Below, one piece after another: positions 7,254-15,754 of a stretch of 39,982 bases of DNA. Each line of letters begins with the position of its first letter. Position 1 is the stretch's first letter. The position numbers and the translations under genes are program-made. The DNA is from Sediminibacterium sp. (GTDB lineage: Bacteria > Bacteroidota > Bacteroidia > Chitinophagales > Chitinophagaceae): contig JAIXYL010000052.1 in NCBI GenBank assembly GCA_027490265.1, positions 1-39,982 on the forward strand. The letters run 5' to 3'. The notes below the pieces were generated by a model. It had not been told where the DNA came from. It saw nothing but the letters and a program-made list of their open reading frames with translations, and ran no database searches.

Positions 7254-9676
7254 AATCTGGTTGGTTTAAGGTCAATAATGGGTTTGAAACAAAATTTTTG
7301 AATCAAAGCGCTTCCAATCATTGTACTAAATACAATCGTAAAAGTGCTTGATGGCATTAAAATAGCAGCTACTAATGGCGACATTTGTGCTGTAACAGAA
7401 AAATATAATCCAATGACATTGTACAAAGTTGAAATCACAAATGTGGTCTTTATTAAACGCTTAGACCATTGCGCTGCTTTAATATATTGATCTAAAAGTG
7501 GTAATTGCTCAGACAACATGATGGCATCACTGGCTGGTGAAAATTGAATGGTATTGTCAACAACTGCAATGCCTACATCACTTTTACTCAATGCACCTGC
7601 ATCATTTAGTCCGTCGCCTACCATCATGACTGATTGACCATTGGCTTGTAAAGCGTTGATGAATTGTAATTTTGCTTCAGGGGACTGATTAAAATGATAC
7701 CCAATGGGTCTGTGTAATTGGGCTTTCAAATATTGTTCTGAACGATTGTTATCGCCGCTTAAAACAGATACAGGATAGGGCAATTCATGAATCAACCGAT
7801 TAACATGCGCTCTTAAAATATTTTGTACAATGAATTTGCCATAAATGATTTGATCAATAGATACCCATACTTCTGAACCAGCTGCTTCTGCCAATTCATT
7901 ACCAACAAATTTGGCAGATCCAATTTTATAATGTGCTTCATTTTCCCATGCTTCAATACCAGCACCAGCAATTTCTTTCACGTGCTCAAGTATTATATTG
8001 GCCTCCCCTAATTCTTTAGAGATGGCTTTGCTTAACGGGTGCAATGATTGTGCAACCATTGCAGTAATAACTTGTAAATCTTTTGGCGCAATCGGTTCCC
8101 CACTATAGGTCACCGAAGATGCATGCGGATAAGTTAATGTACCAGTCTTATCAAATACAACCTGATCTATGGCTGCAATGGTTTGAAGGACTTGTGCATT
8201 TTTTAAAAACAATCCATGCTTACTAAAAATATTCAATACAAACCCTTCCGTAAATGTTGCAGTAATTAACAAAGCACAAGGGCAAGCTACAATTAACACA
8301 GCAGTCATGGCCTGCCAAGCAAAAGCTGTATTGGTGTCATACCAATAAACAAAACTGCTAAAAGCAACGGTTAAAACCACTAGAGAAAAATAATTACTAA
8401 TGACCGTTGTATATGAATAGATGTTTTTATCGGTCTTTTTAAATGCATCATTGTTCCATAATCGGGTAAAATTGCTTTGAGAAAAAGGCTTTACCACCAA
8501 AAGATCAATGGGGCCATTTAACTGCTTACCACCTGCATAAACCAAATCACCAATGGGCACTGAAGTAGGTTCATTCTCTCCTGTTACAAAACTGTAATCA
8601 ATCTCCGCTTTACCCAAGATATGCATGCCATCAACAGGTATCACTTCATTGCTTCTGATTCTGATGGTATCGTCAACTTGTACATCTTGCACTGGCTTAT
8701 AAGTGGTTGTACCATTTTGATTAACCAAACAAACTGCTACAGGAAAATAAGATTTAAAATCTCTGTTAAAAGACAAATCAGCAAATGTTTTCGTTTGAAA
8801 GGACCTGCCCAATAACATAAAAAATATAATCCCAGACATGCTGTCTAAATATCCGCCACCTGTACCAGTGGTTATTTCGTAAACACTTCTACTGAACGTT
8901 ACAGCCAAAGCCAAGGCAATAGGTGCATCAATATTTAATCGTCTTTGTTTTACACTGAACCATGAATTAATAAAAAATTCGGACCCACTATACAGCAATA
9001 CTGGTAAAGCCAGCAATAAGTTGATATATCTGAACAACGTGGCATTTAATCCGTCTACAGTAATGGTTTCCAATCCCAAGTACTCAGGGAAACTCAACAT
9101 CATGATATTGGCAAAACAGAATCCAGCAATACCTATTTTAACCAACGCAGTTCTAGACACCATTTTTTGGTGTCGTTTGGTGGCTTGGCCATCATCCATC
9201 GTTATATATGGCTCGTAACCAATAGACGCCAGTAATTCTGCAATAGCTCTAATGGAAATTGAAGCAGGATTAAAATGAACAGTGGCTTCTTTGGTTGGAA
9301 AATGTACTGAAGAAAAATAAATACCGGTATGTACTTTTTGCAAATTTTCTAACAACCAAATGCAAGAACTACAATGAATTTGCGGCAAATAAAACTTAAC
9401 TGCTGATTGATTCGGCTTAGAGAATACTATATAATTTGCAGCAATGGCTGCATTATCTAAAAACGCAAACTTTTGTTGATCCAGAACCTCTGGCAATTTA
9501 ACACCTGATGCATCATGTATATTGTAATAATCGCAAAGATTGCTTTTATTCAGAATCTGATACACAGAACTGCAACCTTTACAACAGAAAGCCTTCTCAT
9601 CAAATACTACTGACGCACCAATACATTGGTCTCCGCAGTGAAAGCATTGAGTGGTATTAATGGTGCGTTGTTGCAT
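7250..9676 (-). CDS. ccoI: Copper-transporting P-type ATPase CcoI (FixI) for cbb3 oxidase
   Basis: An 808-residue P1B-type ATPase. Domains in order: an N-terminal Cys-rich metal-binding region (CFHCGDQC at 11-18, CCKGC at 31-35), a heavy-metal-associated domain with HCSSC (C102, C105), paired helices, the actuator TGE at 365-367, the membrane copper site CPC at 465-467, the phosphorylated Asp509 in DKTGTLT, the HP pair at 546-547, and GDGLND at 687-692. All catalytic motifs are intact. CcoI moves Cu(I) across the cytoplasmic membrane for assembly of the CuB centre, and is not mainly a detoxification pump. It follows the hemerythrin-like gene by 45 bases and overlaps ccoS by 4. Confidence 0.96.
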   Translation of the reverse strand: MQQRTINTTQCFHCGDQCIGASVVFDEKAFCCKGCSSVYQILNKSNLCDYYNIHDASGVKLPEVLDQQKFAFLDNAAIAANYIVFSKPNQSAVKFYLPQIHCSSCIWLLENLQKVHTGIYFSSVHFPTKEATVHFNPASISIRAIAELLASIGYEPYITMDDGQATKRHQKMVSRTALVKIGIAGFCFANIMMLSFPEYLGLETITVDGLNATLFRYINLLLALPVLLYSGSEFFINSWFSVKQRRLNIDAPIALALAVTFSRSVYEITTGTGGGYLDSMSGIIFFMLLGRSFQTKTFADLSFNRDFKSYFPVAVCLVNQNGTTTYKPVQDVQVDDTIRIRSNEVIPVDGMHILGKAEIDYSFVTGENEPTSVPIGDLVYAGGKQLNGPIDLLVVKPFSQSNFTRLWNNDAFKKTDKNIYSYTTVISNYFSLVVLTVAFSSFVYWYDTNTAFAWQAMTAVLIVACPCALLITATFTEGFVLNIFSKHGLFLKNAQVLQTIAAIDQVVFDKTGTLTYPHASSVTYSGEPIAPKDLQVITAMVAQSLHPLSKAISKELGEANIILEHVKEIAGAGIEAWENEAHYKIGSAKFVGNELAEAAGSEVWVSIDQIIYGKFIVQNILRAHVNRLIHELPYPVSVLSGDNNRSEQYLKAQLHRPIGYHFNQSPEAKLQFINALQANGQSVMMVGDGLNDAGALSKSDVGIAVVDNTIQFSPASDAIMLSEQLPLLDQYIKAAQWSKRLIKTTFVISTLYNVIGLYFSVTAQMSPLVAAILMPSSTFTIVFSTMIGSALIQKFCFKPIIDLKPTRL

Positions 9677-9721
9677 GGTGATTATTGTACTTGAGAATAT
9701 GCTTTTTCAGAAGCTTTTACT

Positions 9722-10258
9722 TTAGTTCTTTTGATTGTTCATTGGCTGTTGAATGCCTAACCCTTTGAATAAATTTGCGCGAAAACAACTACAAGCTGTC
9801 AATCGATCGTCTATCATTTTATTCCATCGATTTTTTTCTTTCAAAAAACTATTGGTAAAAGATTCAGCCAAATCATGTTGTTTGATAGCCCCTTGCTTCC
9901 AAGTATTGGTGTCTAATAAAGTAACCAATTGCTGTACATGGCCCATGATTTTATGTTCCTTGCTTCTGGTTAATTGCATCAAATCAATCAAATTAGGAAT
10001 GGGGGCTTCGCTAGATGTTTTGGCGCCAAAGACTTTCATAACTGAGGGGAAAACCAATTTCTGCTCACAAGACACCAACGCATTGAAATCATTTCTGATT
10101 ACATGCATTAAGTCTATTAAATGTTCTCTTTGATGTTGCTGATACTCATTTAAATAAGTACAACTAATGGCATTGTGAATCTTCAGATCCAAACAGGGAT
10201 ATACATTCTCTAATAAATGTTGGATAAATTCAGCCGTTTGGTCTGCGTGCTTACACAT
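9722..10258 (-). CDS. Hemerythrin-like protein heading the cbb3 operon (tentative)
   Basis: A 178-residue soluble, helix-rich protein with no signal peptide, starting at the ATG at 10258. Two segments resemble the hemerythrin/HHE fold: CEQKLVFPSVMKVFG (64-78), like the usual 'EE..LFP.I', and SKEHKIMGHVQQL (99-111), like the usual 'M..EH..I...L'. Possible metal ligands are His28, His42, His46, Glu65, His102 and His107. The usual His before the EE pair and the last-helix H/E pair are missing, so the iron site may be incomplete. There are several Cys residues (2, 22, 33, 64, 156, 158). It is the first gene of the cco operon, under an FNR-type palindrome. An oxygen- or NO-related sensing, repair or metal-buffering role is inference only. 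Confidence 0.5.
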   Translation of the reverse strand: MCKHADQTAEFIQHLLENVYPCLDLKIHNAISCTYLNEYQQHQREHLIDLMHVIRNDFNALVSCEQKLVFPSVMKVFGAKTSSEAPIPNLIDLMQLTRSKEHKIMGHVQQLVTLLDTNTWKQGAIKQHDLAESFTNSFLKEKNRWNKMIDDRLTACSCFRANLFKGLGIQQPMNNQKN

Positions 10259-10276
10259 GTGTAGATTTTTACCCTA

Positions 10277-10307
10277 CAAAGATGTTACAGGCAGAAAAAG
10301 CAATCAA
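10277..10307 (-). promoter_or_regulatory. Probable promoter of the hemerythrin-like/cco operon
   Basis: On the minus strand CATCTTTG (10277-10284) matches the Bacteroidota -7 element TAnnTTTG except at its first base. A TTG (10305-10307) lies 20 bases upstream, as expected for the -33 element. The TTTG ends 18 bases before the start codon at 10258, the same distance as at other promoters in this window. Confidence 0.5.
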
Positions 10308-10324
10308 TGAGTTTTGTTGGGGCG

Positions 10325-10346
10325 TTATATGATATAAATCATATAA
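10325..10346. promoter_or_regulatory. FNR/CRP-type operator upstream of the cco operon
   Basis: A perfect inverted repeat: half-sites TTATATGAT (10325-10333) and ATCATATAA (10338-10346) around the spacer ATAA. Its core, TGAT-N4-ATCA, equals the inner part of the classical FNR box TTGAT-N4-ATCAA. It lies upstream of the hemerythrin-like/cco operon, roughly 60-66 bases before the inferred transcription start, a position suited to class I activation. It is also 5 bases beyond the stop of the Crp/Fnr-family gene that probably encodes its binding protein. Confidence 0.7.
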
Positions 10347-10351
10347 TTTAA

Positions 10352-11065
10352 CTAGTCCTCTATATTGGCTGTTTGAATCAGTTTCTGTAGATTAACGATA
10401 CTGATTTTTTTACCTTTCAATGAAATCAATTGATCATTATTAAACTCAGACAAGAGTCTGATGCAACTTTCAGTTGAAGTACCTACATAATCGGCAATTT
10501 CTTCCCTACTCAAGCTAACGTTAATCGTTTGATTATCTGATTCAAAGCCATAAGTAGCTTTTAAAAACAATAACGCTTCGGCCATTCTTTCTCGAACGTT
10601 TTTTTGCGAGAGGGAAACAATATGGGCATCTGCCGCTTTTAAATCATTGCTCATTTTCTTCACCACTTCAAACATGAGCTTTGGCGAAGATTCGATGGCA
10701 TCAAAAAAATATTTTTTATCAATGATGCAGATGGAAGCATCTTCTAAAGTAACAGCAGAGCAATGGTAGCGTTCATTTGACAACAAAGCTCGATATCCTA
10801 CAATATCGCCAGACTTAACCAATCGAAGTATTTGTTCTTTGCCATCATACCCTGTAGTGGTGAGTTTTATCTTACCACTATTGATACAGAATAAACCCGC
10901 GGGCAAGCCATTTTCAGTAAATACATATTGCCCTTTCTTATAAACAGCACAGGACTTATGGGCACAAAGCTCTTTGGTCTGTTCTTCGTCTAATACATTA
11001 AAGACAGAGTTCAATCTTACATTGCAATGCATACAGCCTGTTTCGATTGGTCCGTTTTGCTTCAT
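10352..11065 (-). CDS. Crp/Fnr family transcriptional regulator, FNR-like
   Basis: A 237-residue regulator from the ATG at 11065; a TTG three codons further upstream is less likely. A cyclic-nucleotide-binding-like beta-roll is followed by a winged helix (about 180-235) with recognition helix TSTESCIRLLSEF. Glu199 and Arg203 match the DNA-contacting Glu209 and Arg213 of FNR, while the FNR Ser212 position is Ile202. N-terminal Cys11 and Cys14 align with FNR Cys20 and Cys23, and Cys113 with FNR Cys122. The fourth FNR ligand is a Ser here, though Cys34, Cys39, Cys60 and Cys102 are available. An oxygen-labile Fe-S cluster is therefore possible but unproven. It lies beside the cco operon with a matching palindrome between them, so it is the best candidate for its regulator. 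Confidence 0.88.
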   Translation of the reverse strand: MKQNGPIETGCMHCNVRLNSVFNVLDEEQTKELCAHKSCAVYKKGQYVFTENGLPAGLFCINSGKIKLTTTGYDGKEQILRLVKSGDIVGYRALLSNERYHCSAVTLEDASICIIDKKYFFDAIESSPKLMFEVVKKMSNDLKAADAHIVSLSQKNVRERMAEALLFLKATYGFESDNQTINVSLSREEIADYVGTSTESCIRLLSEFNNDQLISLKGKKISIVNLQKLIQTANIED

Positions 11066-11084
11066 ATTCTTCAATGAATTTGTA

Positions 11085-11092
11085 CAAAGTTA
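11085..11092 (-). promoter_or_regulatory. Promoter -7 element of the Crp/Fnr gene
   Basis: TAACTTTG on the minus strand is a perfect match to TAnnTTTG. It lies in the short gap between the amylase stop and the regulator, and ends 19 bases before the ATG at 11065. No TTG is seen at the -33 position. It implies that the regulator is transcribed separately from the amylase. Confidence 0.6.
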
Positions 11093-11103
11093 AACTTAAT
11101 AAA

Positions 11104-12975
11104 TTATTTAGATAATAAAACTACCATGGATTCCATTGGGGATAATGTTATTTTATCCGCACCTTTTTTCCCAGTTGCAACATTGATATAGCTGTTAAAG
11201 CCTTTGGTTCGTTCTGCATACTGATTCAATAAGATAGACTTGGTTTTAGCAGATGTATTCAATACCACCATCACTGTTGAACTTTGATCATACCTAAAGT
11301 AAACATAAACACCATCATTAGGCAACCATTGCATCAAGCGGCCGGTTTGTAAGGCTGAATTGGTTTTTCTAAAATTAGCCAAGGTCTTCACAAAGTTAAA
11401 AGCCAGTTCTTCCGTTGCATTTCTGCCTGCAACAACACGTTTGTCAACGGCATCACCTGGGAAGCCACCCGGAAAATCTAAACGCACCATGCCATCATTG
11501 GGATCTTTAAAGTTTTTCATCCAAAGCTCAGTGCCATAATACAATTGTGGAATCCCCCTTAATGTAAACAAGAGATTCATCCCCATTTTATATTTATTCG
11601 TATCAGCCCCAATCATTGATACAAATCTTTCCATATCATGGTTATCTAAGAAAATGCAATTTTTCTCAGGTGCTTTATATAACAGATCCTGAGACAATGT
11701 CATATACAATTTGTTCACGCCTTCAGTCCAACCAAAAGGTTTATTGATGGCATCCATCATTGCATAACTCAATGGGAAATCCGTGGTGCCAGGCGCATTG
11801 TGCTTGAATGCTGGCTGCATATTGTTCTTGGTAAAATACGCACTGCCTGCAACGGTATTGGCTACTGCTTCCCCAAAAATACTGATGGTTGGAAATTCTT
11901 TCTCTAAAGCAGTATTAACGTTGTTCATGAATTGCTCATCACAATATTTGTAGGTGTCTACACGCCATCCATCTATCCCAAATTGTTCTACCGTCCACAA
12001 AGCATGTTGAATTAAAAAGTTGGCAACAAATGGATTGCGTTGATTGATATCAGGCAAGTGAGGTACAAACCAACCATCCAGCATCACTTTCTTATCAGCA
12101 TCGTTGCCCATTGGATCAAATATGGCTTCATCACGATGATTGGTATTGGTATATGCTGGCCATTGATTGATCCAATCTTTAGCTGGTGCATCTTTATACA
12201 TCCAATGTTCATTGCCAATATGATTGTACACAGCATCCTGAATGATTTTAATGCCTTTGTCATGCGCCGCTTCTATTAATGCTTGATAAGCTTCATCTCC
12301 GCCTAATCGTTTGTCAACTGCATAATGATTGGTAAACCAATAGCCATGGTACCCTGCCATCATCCCTGCTTGTTCACTTTGCAAGGGCATATCGTTTTCA
12401 ATAACTGGGGTCATCCAGATGGCTGTTACCCCCAAATCTTTTAAATAATCCAACTGATTCATCACTCCTTTTAAATCACCCCCATGCCGTTTGATGGGAT
12501 CTTTTCGATCAACCAACTGATCTTTATACCCAGGTATTTGATCATTGGTTACATCGCCATTGCTGAATCGATCAGGCATGAGCAAGTACACAAAATCTTT
12601 TGAACTCACACCCTGCGCAAAGGATTTGCCCATCCCTGTTCTTCTTGGTTTTAATGCCCAGGTTAATTTTGATGCAGACAAATCACTGTTGATTTGAATG
12701 GTCAAATTTCCAGGTTTGGCTGATGGACTAATTAATAAATCTAAAGCCAGATATTTTTTATTGTCAAATACATGCACTTTGGTTAGTTGCACACCCGGAT
12801 ATTGAACACTGACTTTTGGATTTGAGAATGGTGTTTTTTTGTTTCGCACAATTACTTGCACTTTGTTCCATTTCATACCCACGAACCAATTGGCAGGAAA
12901 CATATCAATAGAAGACTGCGCCAATATAACGCAGGATAAAAACATCGCGATACATGTTCCAAAAAGCTTACCCAT
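11104..12975 (-). CDS. Secreted GH13 alpha-amylase (neopullulanase/cyclomaltodextrinase-like)
   Basis: A 623-residue glycoside hydrolase family 13 enzyme with a Sec signal peptide (MGKLFGTCIAMFLSCVILAQ). An N-terminal beta-sandwich (about 25-115) is followed by the catalytic barrel and a C-terminal beta domain. Conserved GH13 regions are visible: QDAVYNHIG (region I), DGWRVDTYK with nucleophile Asp340, IFGEA with acid/base Glu369, and FLDNHD with Asp447. It should hydrolyse alpha-1,4-glucans or maltodextrins in the periplasm, much like SusA-type neopullulanases. It lies 9 bases after an MFS transporter gene, which probably imports the products. The exact substrate (pullulan, cyclodextrin or starch) cannot be read from sequence alone. 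Confidence 0.92.
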   Translation of the reverse strand: MGKLFGTCIAMFLSCVILAQSSIDMFPANWFVGMKWNKVQVIVRNKKTPFSNPKVSVQYPGVQLTKVHVFDNKKYLALDLLISPSAKPGNLTIQINSDLSASKLTWALKPRRTGMGKSFAQGVSSKDFVYLLMPDRFSNGDVTNDQIPGYKDQLVDRKDPIKRHGGDLKGVMNQLDYLKDLGVTAIWMTPVIENDMPLQSEQAGMMAGYHGYWFTNHYAVDKRLGGDEAYQALIEAAHDKGIKIIQDAVYNHIGNEHWMYKDAPAKDWINQWPAYTNTNHRDEAIFDPMGNDADKKVMLDGWFVPHLPDINQRNPFVANFLIQHALWTVEQFGIDGWRVDTYKYCDEQFMNNVNTALEKEFPTISIFGEAVANTVAGSAYFTKNNMQPAFKHNAPGTTDFPLSYAMMDAINKPFGWTEGVNKLYMTLSQDLLYKAPEKNCIFLDNHDMERFVSMIGADTNKYKMGMNLLFTLRGIPQLYYGTELWMKNFKDPNDGMVRLDFPGGFPGDAVDKRVVAGRNATEELAFNFVKTLANFRKTNSALQTGRLMQWLPNDGVYVYFRYDQSSTVMVVLNTSAKTKSILLNQYAERTKGFNSYINVATGKKGADKITLSPMESMVVLLSK

Positions 12976-12984
12976 AAAGAATGA

Positions 12985-14316
12985 TTAATTTGAATGATTG
13001 TCTTTTACCACCAGCGCGCAAACAATTGCTGCCGAAATCAATAAGCCGCCTCCAACTTGCACAGCCAATAACCGATCGTTGTGCAATACATGCTCCATTA
13101 CATTTCCAAAAAACAAAGACGCAATGATTTCAGGTAGTACAATAAAGAAGTTGAAGATTCCCATGTATATGCCCATTTTATGGGGTGGAATACAGCCAGC
13201 TAACATCGAATAAGGCATCGACAAAATTGAGGCCCATGCAATCCCTACTAAGCCCATTGAAAGATACAGAAAGGAAGGTTCAGTTACATACTTCACTGTC
13301 AATAGTCCTATACCACCCAATAACAAACAAATAGTATGGGTGTATTTTTTACCAAGCTTGTTCACCCAGAATGGTAGAGAGAAAGAAAATCCAAACGTCA
13401 CTAAGTTTAAAATGGCTGAAGTGGTATTGGCATATTCTAACCCTTCTGTATATAAGTCACTTGATGTAGTGGTATTGCCTCCAAAAATATCGGTGGCTAC
13501 ACCTGTGCTGTAATAAAACCACATTAAAAACAAACCAGGCCAGGTTAAAAAATTTACCAAAGCCAATCGTTTCATTTGATCAGGCATATTGGCTACTGAA
13601 CTAAAAATGTCTTTAACACCGCCCATGAATCCTTTGCCTTCCGCATCTAATGTTTGTTTCCAGTTGGGATCAGTTGGCGGATATTCTTTACTCTTGATCA
13701 CTGTATACAATACAGCCAACAAGAATACAGCACCACCAATGTAAAAAGAATACATAATATTTTCAGGTATCCCACCAGCGGTTTTGTCTCTTGACACCCC
13801 TAACCATTGAACCAATTTTTGCGGCAAATAGCCGGCAATAAATGACGCCAAACCAATGAACATACTTTGCATGGCAAAACCCATTGGTTGTTGCTTTTCG
13901 TCTAAATTATCCGCAACAAAGGCCCTGAATGGTTCCATGCTGATATTGATTGAAGAATCCAAAATCCACAAGACACCTGCTGCCATCCAAATAGCCGATG
14001 AATTAGGCATCACAAACAAAGCCAAGGAACTTAAGATTGCACCGATTAAAAAATAAGGACGCCTTCTGCCTAATTTCGGATGCCAGGTTCTATCACTCAT
14101 ATAACCAATAATGGGCTGAATGATTAAACCCGTCATTGGAGCGGCCAACCATAGGCCGGGAATTTGTTCAGGTGTGGCACCTAGGTATTCATAAATGGCA
14201 CTCATATTGCCCATTTGCAAACTCCAGCCAAACTGAATACCGAAGAAACCAAAACACATATTCCAAATTTGCCAGAAACTGAGTTTTGGCAGAACCGCTT
14301 TTGAAGTGGTAGACAT
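12985..14316 (-). CDS. MFS sugar transporter (SLC45/GPH-like), likely maltodextrin uptake
   Basis: About 443 residues from the ATG at 14316. The frame stays open to 14364, but that part carries an inverted repeat and promoter-like DNA, so the shorter start is preferred. About 12 membrane helices are seen. The loop after helix 2 reads IGYMSDRTWHPKLGRRRPYF, the MFS 'G..SD....GRRRP' signature of sucrose/maltose-type (SLC45-like) carriers. Conserved WSLQMGN in helix 1 also fits that group. It is co-transcribed with the secreted amylase downstream (8-base gap), so the likely cargo is maltose or short maltodextrins. An intrinsic terminator separates it from glgC upstream. Confidence 0.88.
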   Translation of the reverse strand: MSTTSKAVLPKLSFWQIWNMCFGFFGIQFGWSLQMGNMSAIYEYLGATPEQIPGLWLAAPMTGLIIQPIIGYMSDRTWHPKLGRRRPYFLIGAILSSLALFVMPNSSAIWMAAGVLWILDSSINISMEPFRAFVADNLDEKQQPMGFAMQSMFIGLASFIAGYLPQKLVQWLGVSRDKTAGGIPENIMYSFYIGGAVFLLAVLYTVIKSKEYPPTDPNWKQTLDAEGKGFMGGVKDIFSSVANMPDQMKRLALVNFLTWPGLFLMWFYYSTGVATDIFGGNTTTSSDLYTEGLEYANTTSAILNLVTFGFSFSLPFWVNKLGKKYTHTICLLLGGIGLLTVKYVTEPSFLYLSMGLVGIAWASILSMPYSMLAGCIPPHKMGIYMGIFNFFIVLPEIIASLFFGNVMEHVLHNDRLLAVQVGGGLLISAAIVCALVVKDNHSN

Positions 14317-14341
14317 AGCAATCGTTGTTGGTGAAAAATGT

Positions 14342-14358
14342 TGTGTACCGAATACACA
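14342..14358. promoter_or_regulatory. Inverted repeat upstream of the transporter-amylase operon
   Basis: TGTGTA (14342-14347) and TACACA (14353-14358) form a perfect 6-bp inverted repeat around CCGAA. Its centre is 34 bases upstream of the transporter start at 14316, so it could be an operator for a sugar-responsive regulator. No cognate regulator gene is adjacent. This is inference from symmetry and position. Confidence 0.35.
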
Positions 14359-14370
14359 TCTCAATATACA

Positions 14371-14399
14371 ATAAAAAACATCCCCTTAGAGGGGATGTT
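14371..14399 (-). terminator. Intrinsic terminator after glgC
   Basis: A perfect 10-bp stem, AACATCCCCT (14377-14386) and AGGGGATGTT (14390-14399), with a 3-base loop. Read on the minus strand it is followed by a run of six T (TGTTTTTTATTG). It lies 29 bases after the glgC stop and before the transporter promoter region, separating the glycogen synthesis operon from the uptake operon. Confidence 0.9.
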
Positions 14400-14428
14400 C
14401 CTGAAAAATTTATGTTGATTACCCGAGA

Positions 14429-15712
14429 TTAAATCACAAAACCATCTGGCAGTATTGCCGTCTTTTTTACTACAATAATCCCGTCTTTCACCGTATACAA
14501 AGGGTGATCGGTATTGGCTAAGTGACTGCCCCCATTGATGCGTACATCATTACCAATTCTGCAATTTTTATCAATAATGGCATCTTTGATATAGCATCGC
14601 TCACCTATGCCAATTTTAGGAAGTCCTTTACTGGTATTGATTTCCATTTCTTCGATGGTTTCATAATAATCATTCCCCATGATATAAGTGCTGACTACTG
14701 TTGTACCATGTCCAATTCTTGATCTGATACCCACCACACTTTGTTCAATTCTACTAGCGTGAATAATGGACCCTTCTGCAATAATGGTTTTTTCTAAAGT
14801 AGTACCACTGATTTTTGCAGGGGGCAACATTCTTGCTCTACTATAAACAGTTTTAGTATTGTCAAACAAATTGAACGGTGGGATTTCTTGGGTCAACGCT
14901 AAGTTGGCTTCATAGAAAGAGTAGATATTCCCAATATCAGTCCAATACCCATCATATTGAAAACTAGATACTTTATAATTTTCAATTGAATCCGGAATAA
15001 TTTCTTTACCAAAATCGGTAGCTTTTGGATGGGCTTCATTCAATAATTTATCTAAGATTTTTTTATTGAAAATATAAATACCCATGGAGGCTAAATAGTG
15101 TCTGCCCATGCCTTGCATGTCTGCACCGGTATCACTTACCCACTCTGGTAAAATTTCTTTTTTTGGCTTTTCAATGAACGAGGTGATTACATTGTCTTCA
15201 TTGGTTTTTAAAATCCCAAATTCAGGCGCATCGCGATCATCTACTGGAATGGTGGCAATTGAAATATCTGTTTGGCTGCTGATATGATTCTTCAACATAT
15301 CGCCAAAATCCATTTGATACAATTGGTCACCACTTAAAATCAAAATATAATCGTACTCTAAATTAGAAATATGTCTGAGTGATTGCCTTACTGCATCCGC
15401 TGTACCCTGAAACCAACCTGGATTATCAGGTGTTTGTTCCGCTGCTAAAATGTCTACAAAGCCTGTACTAAACGCACTGAAATGGTAGGTATTTTTAATA
15501 TGCTTGTTTAAAGACGCTGAATTGAATTGTGTTAATACGAACATCCGATTAATGCCACTGTTGATACAGTTGCTAATGGGAATATCTACTAAACGATATT
15601 TACCAGCAATTGGAACAGCTGGCTTGGATCTGCTGGCAGTGAGCGGGAACAATCTGGTGCCTGCTCCACCCCCTAATATGACTGCTAAAACGGATTGTGA
15701 CAATGTTTTCAT
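14429..15712 (-). CDS. glgC: Glucose-1-phosphate adenylyltransferase (ADP-glucose pyrophosphorylase)
   Basis: A 427-residue enzyme that makes ADP-glucose from glucose-1-phosphate and ATP, the committed step of glycogen synthesis. The N-terminal nucleotidyltransferase domain has the signature GGGAGTRLFPLTASRSKPAV followed by GKYRLVDIPISNCINSGI. Further on lie LSGDQLYQMDF and FIEKPK, and the C-terminal third is a left-handed beta-helix with hexapeptide-like repeats (for example IGIGERCYIKDAIIDKN). Length is normal for the family. It follows glgA by 42 bases in one operon and is closed by a strong intrinsic terminator. Confidence 0.97.
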   Translation of the reverse strand: MKTLSQSVLAVILGGGAGTRLFPLTASRSKPAVPIAGKYRLVDIPISNCINSGINRMFVLTQFNSASLNKHIKNTYHFSAFSTGFVDILAAEQTPDNPGWFQGTADAVRQSLRHISNLEYDYILILSGDQLYQMDFGDMLKNHISSQTDISIATIPVDDRDAPEFGILKTNEDNVITSFIEKPKKEILPEWVSDTGADMQGMGRHYLASMGIYIFNKKILDKLLNEAHPKATDFGKEIIPDSIENYKVSSFQYDGYWTDIGNIYSFYEANLALTQEIPPFNLFDNTKTVYSRARMLPPAKISGTTLEKTIIAEGSIIHASRIEQSVVGIRSRIGHGTTVVSTYIMGNDYYETIEEMEINTSKGLPKIGIGERCYIKDAIIDKNCRIGNDVRINGGSHLANTDHPLYTVKDGIIVVKKTAILPDGFVI

Positions 15713-15754
15713 ATGACGATATGCTTATTTTATATGATTCTGAAATTAACTCAT

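Noticed and set aside
14317..14364. Longer N-terminus for the maltodextrin MFS transporter
   Set aside because: The extra codons do not resemble MFS N-termini and cover the inverted repeat. The ATG at 14316 places the first helix normally.
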